Shown here piece by piece: positions 47,789-60,224 of a stretch of DNA of 64,000 nucleotides; the stretch's first letter is position 1; every line of letters starts with the position of its first letter. The notes beneath the pieces were generated by a model. The model worked only from the letters and a program-made list of their open reading frames with translations. It was not told the DNA's origin and made no database searches. The stretch is from Delphinus delphis (Eukaryota > Chordata > Mammalia > Artiodactyla > Delphinidae). The stretch spans positions 46,834,451-46,898,450 of the forward strand of contig NC_082694.2 of assembly GCF_949987515.2 (NCBI RefSeq), written 5' to 3'. Made by a program: the position numbers and the translations under genes.

Positions 47789-49599
47789 GCAGTCATTTTT
47801 TTTACCAAATTCTTTTCCTCACTGCCTCTGACTATTAGGTCTGCTTTTCCAATGTAAAATTAATGCCATGGACTGTTACATAATGTAAATGGCTCAAGCA
47901 ACCAGCTCATTGGTGAAGAAAGTAAATAGACCATTATCTCATAGGAGATAATTAAAGTTGTCCATATTTATAGAGTCCCCTATTTGCCCAGTGCCCACTG
48001 CTATCCCAAGACATCTAACAGATATCTTTAATTCACAAATTTCTGTCTTAATGCCTTCTAAAGGACCTCTCAGAGCCATGCAAGATAATTGCTTCTGTTT
48101 GAAGTAGCGTCCTTCTCTTCAAATAGCAGTTAGGAAGCAGTATGCTAGACGCCATTATTACACAACACTCCTTAGTACACAGATTCCTTGACACACTTGC
48201 TCTGGTCACTGTTGCTATCACTGCAAAGTACAGAGTAGAGTCCAGGTCTCCACACAGCCTGAGAAATGACAGAATCTCCAAACAAAGCTCTCTGTGACAC
48301 CATTTACCCAAAGTGCAACGCCCTGTCAGTGAGGACACCCATCACCTCATGTCCCATCCACCACACACGTCTCTGGTGAGGCCAGTTGCAGCCATCTTCG
48401 CTATTGTTGGGTAGCCAGATTCCTCTGGACTCATAAAGATGAAAAAAAGAGAAACTTCTGCTTTTTGCACCATATTTAAATCTTATTGACAAAAGCAATT
48501 AAGGAATGCCTAAGTAGAATAAGTAAGGAAATAAAATCAAACCATTCTACAGATGTTTTAATTCTACCTCTTCCATTTCTCTTGAGCTAGCACTAATGTC
48601 TATAATCTTGTATGAATTTTTAATCAAGGTAAATTAGAGCTCCATCTACCTGAAAAACTGCCTCTCACTCAATGAGCTTATAAGCTATGTGTTTAATGAG
48701 AATAGTGAACTCCATTTTTACTTCTAAAGGGAAAAATCATATTGTCAGATTGCAACTCAGAGTTGGTTCTGCTGTCGTCTGCTTCCAGATTCTTGACTGG
48801 CATTGATGTATTAGAGAGAGAAGTTACTGAAGCCTTGTTGCAGGCACTTCTGCATCCTTAGAAAGTGAGCTGAATATATGAGTCAGGAAAAATATCTCCA
48901 ACACAAGGTAATAAAAAGTACAATTTAGTATTGTTTCACTTATGATCAGGCAAGGCAATAAGACTCTTGTATTACATTTCTCCAAACCCTGTGTTAACTA
49001 TTCCAAGTGTGTGTGTTTTAGGTAAAAGACTGTTTTTGTTTTTCTATTGAATTGAACAGCTCCCTGCAAGGGATCAAATAGATAGAGATTTATATTTACC
49101 CTAAGGGGGAAGCTTTAAGTACAATGATGTTACTATAATCAGTAGAATGCAAATTGTGTACTCCAGGGACCAGAAGGCCCAACTGTAACTTCACAGGTTT
49201 TCAAGTAAAACAAATAGTACTATTCATTTCCTAAGGTTTTCAGATAATATTATGGCAAATTTGGAGTGGCCTGTGATAGCGCCAGATCCAGAAAGATGTA
49301 AACTTGTGAATTAATAACAAAGATCTTGGAATACTGCTTTGATTTTTAATATAAAGTGTTCCATCCTGGAGGGGGAGATATAGTTCAGTACTGCTCACAA
49401 CAACACATCTTGCTCTTCTTACTACCTTCATTCATTATACTTCACAGCATTTTGCTGGTGTTGTCCCCTTCTCTGTCTTTATTCTCTCTTAAAGAATTCA
49501 TTTGGAGTAAATTGGTATCATGGGGAAATAGAAACCTTTTTAATGAATGTGGCTAGAAATTGCATTTATGGCATGTGGTGCAAGAGATCCTATATTCAA
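47789..49599. other. Unassigned sequence
   Basis: No exon was recognised. The 96-codon minus-strand frame at 48048-48338 lies in relatively complex, repeat-free sequence but has no recognisable domain, and I do not call it. Confidence 0.4.
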
Positions 49600-49805
49600 T
49601 ATAGGGCATATGCTGAGTGCCAGGTACTGTTCCAAGAGACTTACACACATTTAATTTTTGCAATCTTAGTAGGCAGATGCCATTGCTATCTCCATTTTAT
49701 TGATTAGGAAACTTAGGCATAGAAAAGCTAAATTACATTTGACACAGGAACGTGGATTTGTATCCACACAAGCCAGTTTCAGAGACTGTGTTTTTGACTA
49801 GGGTA
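49600..49805 (-). repeat. MIR SINE, reverse orientation
   Basis: 'catatgctgagtgccaggta', 'ctgttccaagagacttacac', 'ctccattttattgattagga' and 'aacttaggcatagaaaagct' give the reverse MIR order. The segment following 'aaattacatttgacacagga' corresponds to the region toward the head. Confidence 0.75.
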
Positions 49806-51559
49806 ACTATGTAATAATTACCACCCAAATTGAGATAACTTTGAGAGCTGAAGGGGGCCCTGCTAATAACTGAACTGGGAATACAAGTGTAAATTAAGAT
49901 GATCCCAAGCAAACAATGATATATGGTCACCCTACTGTTAATCTCCATTCTGTGCTGCCTCAAGTTTATTACCACACCTACTATGTCACCAAATGGAGCA
50001 TATATGTAGGGTAATTGTAGCCCTGTAGTAAATACAGGCATTTTATCATTTATAGAAGCAATATATATATAACCAATAAATTCTTTCATTAGTAATGAAT
50101 CCACTTCTCTGTTTCCACTACAATATAGAATATGAGCTACTATTAAGGGTGCCACTTTAATTACATATTTTCAAGTGTCCCCCAACTTCATTGTCAGAGG
50201 AAATTAACTACATCCCACTTCCTTAAAAACGATTTACTGCTATGAGAATGAAGTCCAACTTTAAAATTCCCGTGGCATAGTCACCCATCACAAAATAAAG
50301 CTAATGGTAACAAGTCAATACAAATTAAGCAATGTCAGCTTTGTTAATCTTCTGCTATAACAACGTTATTTCTAGAATACAGATCAGACTAAATTGTCAT
50401 TATGGTAACATCACAATACCTTCTTTTAATGAAAATACATTTTAAATTTATTTCTAACTCATTGAACACAGTTACATGCTAAGAGACTGGTGGAGTCTTT
50501 CCTAAGGACAATGAGGATTTAAATGGAAAAATCTCATTTGCAGAGAATAACTAAATCTCAGCTGATGCCTGTGGAATTCAACTACTCAGAGTCAGAGCAT
50601 TTCCCACACATGAGAAATTTTCTTTAAAGGAAAGATATGAAGCAGCCATAAGTCAAATGCAGGGTCATTATGTGCACAAATTAGTTCTTGTAATAAATGG
50701 GATTAAAGGCTCTGAGCTTTAAGCAAGCCCACTGCAATAAATGGGCATATGAAGGAATTTTAAGACTAATCAGAAGGTCGGTTCTATATGCCATTTATAG
50801 AAACATCTCTGTAAAAGACTGTGTATACTAAAACATCATTTACTTTGAGCTTAGATATCAAGATGTAGCATATATCTTAGTTAAACTATAAGAAATAGTC
50901 ATTCCAGTAACTTTGCCATTCAGTGGGGGGGGAGAGAAAAGAAATTTGCTATTTGCCTAAGCAATTATGTGGCACAATTATTTGGTTAAAGGTTAAAATA
51001 TTGAGTGTCAGAGAATATCAACAGAAATGGTGGGGTAAAGAGCTCTGAAAACCTGCTCAATGAGAACAACAGAATTATCTGGAGATTTAGATGTACATAA
51101 GGTGCTTTGAAAAGCTCTGACACATACTTAGGAATCTAGAAGTCCTTAGACATGGGCTGTGTGCCCTGGAAAGACCTAGGAAGGCCCTAAACTCTCAAGT
51201 CAGACTAGTCTTGAGGCTCCGTACAAACAGGAAGTGAAAGCTGTGGCAGAACCGTAACCTTCCTGCTCGAGTGTTGAAGGCATGTTGGGGCAACCATACA
51301 GAGCTCCTATACAGCTCTGATTTCTCCTTCCTTTATGCTGTTATTGTCACAAATTGCATTTACATAAATTGTGTGCCGATCAACAGAGACTGATTGTTAT
51401 TGCTTTATGGTAATTTTCTTTTAAATCAGTAGGAAAGAAGATTATAAACAAAAAATACATGTATATTGTCCTCTTTAGTGTACATTATCATGCACTAAGT
51501 ATTAATCATAATCTTCTGAGTAATCGCAAAAAAATTTTTTAAATATAGCAAATGCAAAA
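49806..51559. other. Unassigned sequence, possible old L1 5' UTR at its end
   Basis: No exon was recognised. 51020-51350 ('aaatggtggggtaaagagct', 'gagaacaacagaattatctg') loosely resembles an L1M 5' UTR, and an old L1M ORF2 fragment begins just downstream at about 51560, but the link is unproven. 50240-50300 has a weak L2-like phrase. Confidence 0.35.
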
Positions 51560-52430
51560 CAATTAAAATGATGCACTAAAGGTCATCTCTTTAGTACAAA
51601 TCAAGACATTAATAGAGGAGTACAGAAACAAAAATTCATAAGACATGTAAACACCAAATAGCGAAATGAAAGATGAAAATCATACCTTATCAATAATTTA
51701 CTTAAATGGAAATAAATTCAAAACTCCAATTAAAAGGCAGAGATTAGAAGAATGGATTTTAAAAATGATCCAACTGTAAACAACTGGAACTTATATGCCA
51801 AATAGACAGTAAACAAAGAGGTCTGGAGTGGCCCTGCTCATATCAGATAACATAGTGTTTAAGAAAAAAACTGCCTCTAGAGAAAAAGAAAAATACTTCC
51901 TAATGATAAAAGTGTCACTCCATCAAGAAGACATAACAATTATAAACATATATGGACCTAACACCAGAGCTTCAAAATATATGGGGCAATATCTGACAGA
52001 ATTTTAAAGAAAAGACAATTCAGCAATGGTAGTTGCTAATGTCGCTATCATTTTCAACATTGGATAGAGCAACTAGCCAGAGGATCAACAATTTGAACGA
52101 CACTATAAACCAACTAGACTCAACAGACATCTACACAGCACTCCATGCAGTAGCAGAACACATATTCTCAAGGGCACATAAAACATTTTCTAAGACTGAC
52201 CTTATATCATCCCATGAAACAAGTCTTAATATATTTAAAAGGACTGAAATCATACAAGGTATGTTCTCTGATCAAAATGTAAACAATTAGAAATCAATAG
52301 CAAATGGAAATGTGGACAAGTCACAAATATGTGGAAATTCAACATTACATTCCAAAATAACCAATGGATCAAAGAGAGAATCACTAGGAAAATTAGAAAA
52401 TACTTTGAGATGAATGAAATTAAATAGACT
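51560..52430 (+). mobile_element. Old L1M fragment, ORF2 endonuclease region
   Basis: The sequence follows L1 ORF2 in order: 'aaaaggcagagattagaaga', 'aatggattttaaaaatgatc', 'tggagtggccctgctcatat', 'tccatcaagaagacataaca', 'atatatggacctaacaccag', 'gactcaacagacatctacac' and 'catattctcaaggg'. It is much more diverged than L1-A and has many stops. A short open frame at 52033-52290 is a decayed endonuclease piece, not a host gene. Confidence 0.85.
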
Positions 52431-54514
52431 ATATACCACGCTGATGAAACCCAGTGAAATGATTCCTGTCTACATGGACCTTTGACTGCAACAGGTAGAG
52501 ACAAGCAATAAATACAATAAATAAATTGTCATATCAGTGGAGTTCACTACTATTGTGCAAAATAATTCCTATCTATGTCACAATCTGCTTTTTATCATAG
52601 TTCAGGACACTGTCCACTCTGTCACATGGTATGTTTGGAATAATAGACTTTTTTTAGGAAAAGAAAAACCAACAAGATTTTGTCAGCAAAATAAGAGCAC
52701 ACTGGTTCTTCATCTTCCCTCCTTCCCAGAGAGGCAAGCTGGGGCCAAGGTACTCAGCTGGATATGCAAGATGCACCTATAAATCGGAAGATGGATTCTT
52801 CCTTTTCATAGGCAAGGAAAAGCATTATTTTTAGTGGAGGGATACTCAGAACACTTTGGTCCAAGACAGTTTGGCATTTGTGCCACCTGTTTAGAGCTAC
52901 TGTCTGGGAAGCTGGAACTTGCACCTGGAACCCTCTCCTAGTGCTGATTTGTATCACCAGGCAATGCATTTACAGTCTCCCACCTTCCATCCCTCCGTGT
53001 CCTAACTAAGGGAGGGAGCTCATCAAGCCATGGGAAGCTGACATGTGTACAAGGTCCAGGACTGAACCCTGCTAGTGTATTGTTCAGGCAAAATTGAAAG
53101 GAAGTATATATCCCTATCCCAGTTTTGACTCAAGGGATTTTGGCTATTAACTGAATTAACTCAATTAACTCAACTTCATATGATTTTTTAGCATATTTCA
53201 AAGATACTTATTATCATATTTTAAAATAAGAAAATGTAGATGAGTGAACCATGGGGCTAACGAAACCTCCCTTCCACCTTGAAATGAAGGGTTTGCCCAT
53301 TATGGTGTCCACACACTGACAGACTAAAGAGATTCCAGCCTCAGACTCCCACTCTCTCTGGAAACACTATTATCATGGTACATTTAGCAAATGCTTTATT
53401 ATAATTGAACTTCTATGAAACTACATATTATGCAAATAAATTAATTATCATTTGTAGCATTACAATGGCTAGTAAATCAATTCATAATTATATGACACTT
53501 AGAATAAATAGAATAACACTCTTTAAATTTCCCTGCTGAAGTGTAATGCACAATATGCTCAGCAGCAAAGCAATAAAACTGTAAAAGGCGAAGCAACATT
53601 GTAGGCTGAATAGCGGGTACTGAGCATAACATGAAGCCACAGTGATAGCAAGCTTTGCTCTCCATCTCTCTACACAGAAGGCTTTTGAACATGCCAAATG
53701 CACTGAAGAACTGTCCATAAATATATCCAATATGTCTTTTTCGTAATCAATAGCTGACATCTGAGTCTACAACAGAGTATTTGTTGACACAACCATTTTA
53801 ATTTCTATCATTTTCTAATCTGGAATATTGGTCTCAAGAAGTCTTCTGTATCAAGGAGATTGTTTTGCCAAACAAGAATCATTGATGAGGTAAAATTTAA
53901 AAAAATAATAAGAGAAAACTCTTACCCTTACATTGCACTTGCAAAACACACAGGTTGGACACAATACTGCTAGTGGTATTCTTTTAGGCATCTCAGTGGA
54001 GAAAGCTTCTCTAGAAATCGAGATATAACCCAGTTCTGAAGACAGACATCTGATGACTGGGGCTCTAGAGAGACGATGAGAATAAAGTGTCAGTAAGAAA
54101 CCATTCCTTATTTTGTGTTTCTTTATTTTCTTATCGAAGTCTGAGGATCCTGTCATCCAAAGAATGTCTATAATCCAATATCCAGGGAAGCATTTGATCT
54201 ATCCCAGAGGTTACATACATTTAAAGGCCTTCGGTAGGTAAAACAGCCAAGTTGCCTTATTTTATTGCTACAATAGAAACTGCGTATGTACATACACACT
54301 AGAAGCCATGATCTGAAGAGCAAATGGAATGTATAATGAGATGTGGCTTTGACATGCTTGGTTGGCAATGTTCCCTCCATTCCATAGTAAATCATAAGAA
54401 TGACAGCAACATTCTGTCAGAATGTTAGATAAATAATCATTTTCCTAAGTCCCAGGCACTCCTCTAGATGAGAAGAAAACCAATTTAGAAGCAGTTTTAC
54501 GTTTGTGGAGTGTG
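52431..54514. other. Unassigned sequence
   Basis: No exon or named repeat was seen. Several short open frames on both strands (for example 52537-52782 plus, 53488-53760 minus, 53851-54156 minus) have no recognisable domain. Confidence 0.4.
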
Positions 54515-54640
54515 GTCACAAGAGCACAGTACTAACAACAGGGGGCCTGGGCTCTCAAAAATACTTATCTGTGGCCTTGGAAATTCATTTAAATCTCCAA
54601 GTTCTAAAATCTGTGAAATGTGAAGATTTGAAACCTTACC
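54515..54640 (+). repeat. Degenerate MIR-like fragment
   Basis: Weak MIR core: 'aagagcacagtactaacaac', 'gggctctcaaaaatacttat' and 'atttaaatctccaagttcta'. Tentative. Confidence 0.35.
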
Positions 54641-55064
54641 AATTCACCCCTGATATAATGTTTTAAGCTTGAGATCAAATAATATTAAAATAGTAGTAAT
54701 TACTTTCAATTGCCAGATGCAATAAAATTGTGAGTAGAAATTTTGCCAATCAAATGTCATGTCTATTGATTGATTTCATAACTTTCGAAGCATCCAATGA
54801 ACAATTGTTTCTAACACTTTTAATATTTGCCAAACACTCATAAGTAAAAGTAATCTGAATACATCTAAAATATAATAGAAAAGATCTATCTTCAGGCGAG
54901 TTAAGGAAATAAAAGTCCATCTCTGCAGGGTGCCTGGAAGCAATTGGAGGGAGAGTTAGTGGAGTCCAGGAAAGTGGGCGTGGCCGGCCTGCAGGGGTGG
55001 ATAAAAACTTCACCTGACTTTTAAAATTTGGTAGATAAAAAATAGCTAGCAGTGTGTGCATACT
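54641..55064. other. Unassigned sequence with a small GC-rich, TATA-like patch
   Basis: A GC-rich segment at 54974-54996 includes 'gtgggcgtggcc', a KLF/SP1-type GC box, and 'ataaaa' follows at 55001-55006. No exon or start site can be attached to it. Confidence 0.35.
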
Positions 55065-55099
55065 TGTGTGTGTGTGTGTGTGTGTGCGTGTGTGTGTGT
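55065..55099. repeat. (TG)n microsatellite with one interruption
   Basis: About seventeen TG units, with one C replacing T near 55087. Confidence 0.92.
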
Positions 55100-55659
55100 A
55101 TATGCATTCTCCTCTGCTGGGTGACACTAACTGCACTGGGGCCACTGTCACACTCAGATGAAGTTTGAGTCCCTTAACAACTCAGGCCCTGAGGAAGCAC
55201 CTTGCAAAATGGAAGCTCAAGGTATGTGACCCAGAGTGCTTCTAAATTGCAGGAAGTCTAATGCTGACCTACTGCACTGAAAGACACTAATGAAGTTTGG
55301 TACTTCTCAACCCATTTCAGAAACCAAAACTGAGTTGAAGATACTCCTTGATTTTGCTAAAATCATTGAGCTCCTCTCTTCCCTCGCTTCAGAAAAGAGA
55401 TGTTCTGGCAGAGAAAGTCACTTAAACACACACACATACACAACATATCATACAATTTGTTTTATTTACTCTTCTTCCTGTATTAGGTTTTTGTGGAATT
55501 TGTTCAATCCTCTTTTTCTATGTAAAGTAGAGGGTTTGAAGCAATAAATATAAGAGGTATTTTACTAAGATCTCTGTAAGTGATTGGGCCCAAAGCCATT
55601 CAACATAAAAACTTGAGGAAGGCATTCTCTACAGATAAGCCAGCATGATCTTTAAAAAA
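55100..55659. other. Unassigned sequence
   Basis: No gene or named repeat was recognised. A short CA-rich patch lies near 55426-55442. Confidence 0.4.
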
Positions 55660-56222
55660 ATTAAATGTAAGCACACTACTGCCATGCTTCTAATCTCTAG
55701 ATGACCTCTCACTGCTCTTAGAACAACAGCCTAAGTCCCTGCTGCAGCTCAGATGTATGTCCTTGCCTGTAATGCATTTTCTGCCTGCCTCCTCATTTCC
55801 TTTTCACACCCCGGGCTCACTGCACCCGATGGCACAGCTTCCTTCTATTTCCCAGACACGCCAGGCACAGTTAAACCTTGGAGACTCTGCACTTACTGCC
55901 TCTGCTTGAAAACCACTTCCTTTAGCTTATTCTTATCCTTCTGATCGCACATTAACTGGTTCTTCCTCTGACAGGCCTTCTCACTGACCTTAACTAAAGA
56001 GACCTACTCTGTGCTCTGCCTGTTGCTCTGTTAACTTTGTGGCACTCAAAACAATCAGTAACTAACTTGTGTAATATGTATTTACATGTTTGTCCTTATG
56101 CATCCCTAGAATGTTACCTCTATGAGATCAGGGACCTCATCCTTTTATGTACCTTTGTATCTGCAATGCCTAGAACAAAGCTTTGCACATAGTACAGACT
56201 CAGTATTTGTTAGATGAACGGA
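55660..56222 (+). repeat. L2 LINE 3' region
   Basis: The best L2 match in the window, in order: 'acaacagcctaagtccctgc', 'ttctgcctgcctcctcattt', 'cacttcctttagcttattct', 'agaatgttacctctatgaga', 'tcagggacctcatcctttta', 'ctgcaatgcctagaacaaag' and 'cagtatttgttagatgaacg'. It ends at the L2 3' terminus. No ORF2 sequence remains readable. Confidence 0.85.
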
Positions 56223-57015
56223 GTTGCCCTAAACTCTGCCATATTCTTAGTACTGAAATCAACTCAGCTAGAGACCCACACATATTATCGCATATTAGAG
56301 ATATGCTAGTTCTCACCTTTGAGAACTAGCCTCCCTTTCTTATTTTACTACAGATGAAATGAGCCTTCACATAGACACGAGTTGAACTAGGGTTGTCTAC
56401 CTAACAGTTATATAGTTACCCCTGGGCCTGTAGTTCTACTACAACCATATTACAGAAGGAAATAATCCCCCATAGAAGTCTACTGAGGTTAGCATACATC
56501 AGTCTAGTCAATGTAGGGTTTTTGGTGGCTTAACAACTATGTATTTATGAAGGTCAAACATGTTATCAACCTTTACCGCCTAGATGGAAAATTAGCCTTG
56601 AGCCTTTGTTCTCCCCAGAAATAGAAGAAATTGTTCCCAACTGGTATCAGCAATTAGTTAAACACATCACACCTCTTTTCCTGTCATCCTTAGAAAAACT
56701 ATTCAAGAAACCAACACAGATGACCACGGCAACTCCAAAACATCAGAAGAACTAGCCTTTTAAATAAGGTGTATGTATCTACAGTTTTCTATAAATTTTT
56801 TCTATGTTTCTAGTGTAGAAAAAGGGAGTAGAGGTTGTGTGTGTACAAAGCTGTAATCGAGGTGAAGGGATAGAGGATGAAATTGTTATTACTCAGATAT
56901 AATTGCAGTTGCCATAAGCATTCAAAGTTGGACATATTTACCTTCTATGGACCTAAGACTAGAACTCAGTTGAATTCCTCATTTTTCTTAGGAATCCTTT
57001 TTTTATCCTTATTTT
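56223..57015. other. Unassigned sequence with a perfect hairpin
   Basis: Holds the 11-bp-stem inverted repeat at 56305-56330. No exon or named repeat was seen elsewhere. Confidence 0.45.
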
Positions 57016-57893
57016 ATTTATTTTTTTCTTTTTTTAATTAAAGTATAGTTGATTTACAATGTTGTGTTAGTTTCAGGTATACAGCAAAGTGATTCAGTTA
57101 TACATACATATATATCTATTTTTTTCTAGATTATTTTCCCTTATAGGTTATTACAAACTATTGAGTATAGTTTCCTGTGCTATATAGTAGGTCCTTGTTG
57201 GTTATCTGTTTTACTTACAGTAGTGTGTATATGTTAATCCCCAACTCCTATTTTATCCCTCCCCCACCCCCTTTCCCCTTTGGTAACCATAAGTTTGTTT
57301 TCTGTCTGTGGGTCTACTTCTGTTCTGTATATAAGTTCATTTGTATCACTATTTTTTTTTATTCCACATATAAGTGATATCATATTTGTGTTTCTCTGCC
57401 TGGTTTACTCCGCTTAGTATGATAATCTCTAGGTCCATCCAAATTGCTGTAAATGGCATTATTTCATTCTTCTTTATGGCTGAGTAAATATTCCATTGTA
57501 TATATGTACCACATCTTCTTTATCCATTCCTCTGTTGGTGGAAATTTAGGTTGCTTCCATGTCTTGGCTATTATAAATAGTGCTGCAAAGAACATTGAGG
57601 TGCATGTATCTTTTTGAATTACGGTTTTCTCCAGATATATGCCCAGGAGCAGGATTGCGGGATCATATGTAGCTCTATTTTTAGTCTTTTAAGGGACCTC
57701 CTTACTGTTCTCCATAGAGGCTATACCAATTTACATTCCCACCAACAGTGTAGGAGAGTTACTTTTTCTCCACACCTTCTCTAATTTTATTATTTGTAGG
57801 CTTTTTGATGATGGCCATTCTGACTAGTGTGAGGTGATACCTCACTGCAGTTTTGTTTGTGTTTCTCTAATAATTAGTGATGTTTAGCGTTTT
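57016..57893 (-). mobile_element. 5'-truncated LINE-1 3' end, minus strand
   Basis: Antisense L1 3' UTR ('attaaagtatagttgattta', 'gttgtgttagtttcaggtat') is followed by the antisense end of ORF2 ('tatatgtaccacatcttctt', 'ccaccaacagtgtaggagag', 'gatgatggccattctgacta'). The homology ends at about 57893, giving a piece of about 0.88 kb. The left edge is an interrupted T-rich run. The 3' UTR differs from that of L1-B, so it belongs to another L1 subfamily. No intact frame remains. Confidence 0.92.
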
Positions 57894-60059
57894 CCTGGGA
57901 CAGACATGGAATAGGAAGAATGAATGGGGTTGTCCTATGCTACCTACATGTATTTATTGCACATTAATGTAATATAGTCAAAGTAATAGATGGCCCAAAA
58001 CACAACCAAACCACGTTAACATTCCTGGATCAGCAACACACTGAAGTCATATATGCTTATAACTTTTCAACAATCTCCTCTTACTCTCTGTTTTTAGAAT
58101 TTATCTTCTTTTCTTTTTACTTTTTATTATGCTTTCAAAATGCATTTCTCAGCTCACAACACTAGGAGGGATTTTGTTTATATTAACATCCAACAGGGGA
58201 AATACTATTATACAATCTTATATTTGGTTGAAATTAAATTTAATCATTTTCTTCATCAGAATAACTATTCACTGCATAATGAAATTCCACTAATGCCATA
58301 TCAGCTGCATTATAAAGACAAGCATAAATCACAAAATGACATCAAATTTGTGTAGATTAAATAATTGTTGAGAAAATTCTGGAATATTTAAAGCTATTAG
58401 AATACTATTAAGTTTCTCTTTACAACCTTATTGTTTCAGCAGAATGAGTTTTCTAGAGGTCAACAAAGTCATCTCTTGACCTCTAGACAGCATTTTTGAA
58501 AATACAATATCCACCATAAAAATTCTATAAATATCTTTGGAACCGTGAAGAGAAAACAGGGGAAAAGAACTTTACTACCTTACCCAGTTATGCTTTAGAA
58601 TATTAAAGCTTCTAATTTCTAACTATAGACACTCGCATTGAGGTCATGACTGTTTTGTCTGCTGAGTATATTTAGAATCTTCCAGTTACTAATATCACAT
58701 CAAACTTGAGAACAGAGATCTAAAACTTTAAACGTTAAAAATTTAGGGATGGAATTACATCACATTTGAGAAATAAAACTATTAAAATAACTTGCGAAGG
58801 GGGGATAAATTTCATACAGTAAAGTGATAAATTAATGAACCTAAACAGAAAAAGCAAACAAAGTACAGATGAATTCTATGCACTTGGCTGGCACCCAACA
58901 GCTGGTGTTCTAGCCCACTGTTTCATATTCTATAAAACTGTCTCTACATAAATAACTATGCTCAGTGACTGTCTTTCACACAGAGCAGGGCTTTTGTGAG
59001 GAATGACAAATTAAGAGTACAAGTTAGCCAATGCCACAAAAGAGCCAGCCGATAGCCTTTCATATATACACATAGTAACTGCACAAAGTTACTATGTAAT
59101 GTAATTTTACTTTTAATTGCTTTTATTTTAACTTGTGGACCATTTTACAACATTAAAGATAGATATAAGGGGTAAGAAATATAAATGAACTATCCATGGC
59201 TTACACACTGTTTTCTAGAACCTTAGAAAGGAAACTCAAGTCATAGAAGATTGTTTTATTATTGAGATCGCTCAGAAAACCAAACTCCAAGCAATTAAAC
59301 CAAACTCTGTTTCTTACTGCTACCCAAGTACAGATATTGTGGATTAAGATATTCATATTTGTGTTAGCATCATTACTTAGGATTACTTTTAGATTATGGA
59401 GTGAACCCTGCACTGCTCTCTTGCAAGGCCATCCTGAATCTGGCAGACTAATAGCTAGGATCTAATCCTTCCCTTGATCATAGGAATAACACTTTGACTC
59501 TCGCTTCCAATTATTCACAAGGTATTCTATTTTGACTCATCTCTCCACTGTGACATAACACATTAGCCTGAGATGAACGTTTGGCCATAACGTTCTCACA
59601 AGCCTGGACTAGATTCATGTACACTTAAACCTGTGCCCTTTCCCACCTACTCCCCATAAGAATAATGATGATTAATAACAGATTGAGAATAACTATCTAC
59701 ACTCTTCAAAGGATAAGGCATGAAAAGATGTGTGTAAAGCACAATGCCAACATTCCACCTTCACGTGACGTCTACGATTCAGAAGTAGCCCATTTTCAGA
59801 GATAATACTTGAGAGAATCCGGCCAATGCTAGCATTTTTCTCTCTCAGTTTAGCTATCCAACTGAAATGAAAAAAAAACTATCTGCCTTGGGAGAGATCC
59901 TATGAGAGCATGGACAATGTGGTTTTTCCAAGTATCTATTCAGCTGCTAAACACACCATCACTCCACCTCAATACAAAAAAAAAAGTCTGTGGAGACATG
60001 TGATTCCAGCAGTTGGTTGATGGACAGAGTAGAAGAAGGAAACCAATTTTATATTTCAG
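57894..60059. other. Unassigned sequence with two perfect inverted repeats
   Basis: No exon was recognised. Perfect hairpins occur at 58452-58487 (12-bp stem) and 59070-59097 (11-bp stem). The rest is AT-rich sequence without a named repeat. Confidence 0.45.
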
Positions 60060-60175
60060 AGAAAAAAAATGAAAGGGGCTTAAAGTCAAGAGCATTTATT
60101 TATATAAGGTCACATGCATAGAGCTGGCTATCTGGAGCTGATTCCAGGTCTTTCTCATCTCTGGAGGCCCTTTAC
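60060..60175 (-). repeat. MIR SINE fragment, reverse orientation
   Basis: 'gggcttaaagtcaagagcat', 'ataaggtcacatgcatagag' and 'gattccaggtctttctcatc' follow the reverse MIR core toward the head. A 20-base A-run at 60205-60224 just beyond it is not part of MIR. Confidence 0.55.
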
Positions 60176-60204
60176 CTTCAATTCTTTCTGTCTCAGAAAA
60201 CAGC

Positions 60205-60224
60205 AAAAAAAAAAAAAAAAAAAA
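60205..60224. repeat. (A)20 run
   Basis: A pure run of 20 adenines without an adjacent SINE or recognisable processed copy. Confidence 0.9.
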
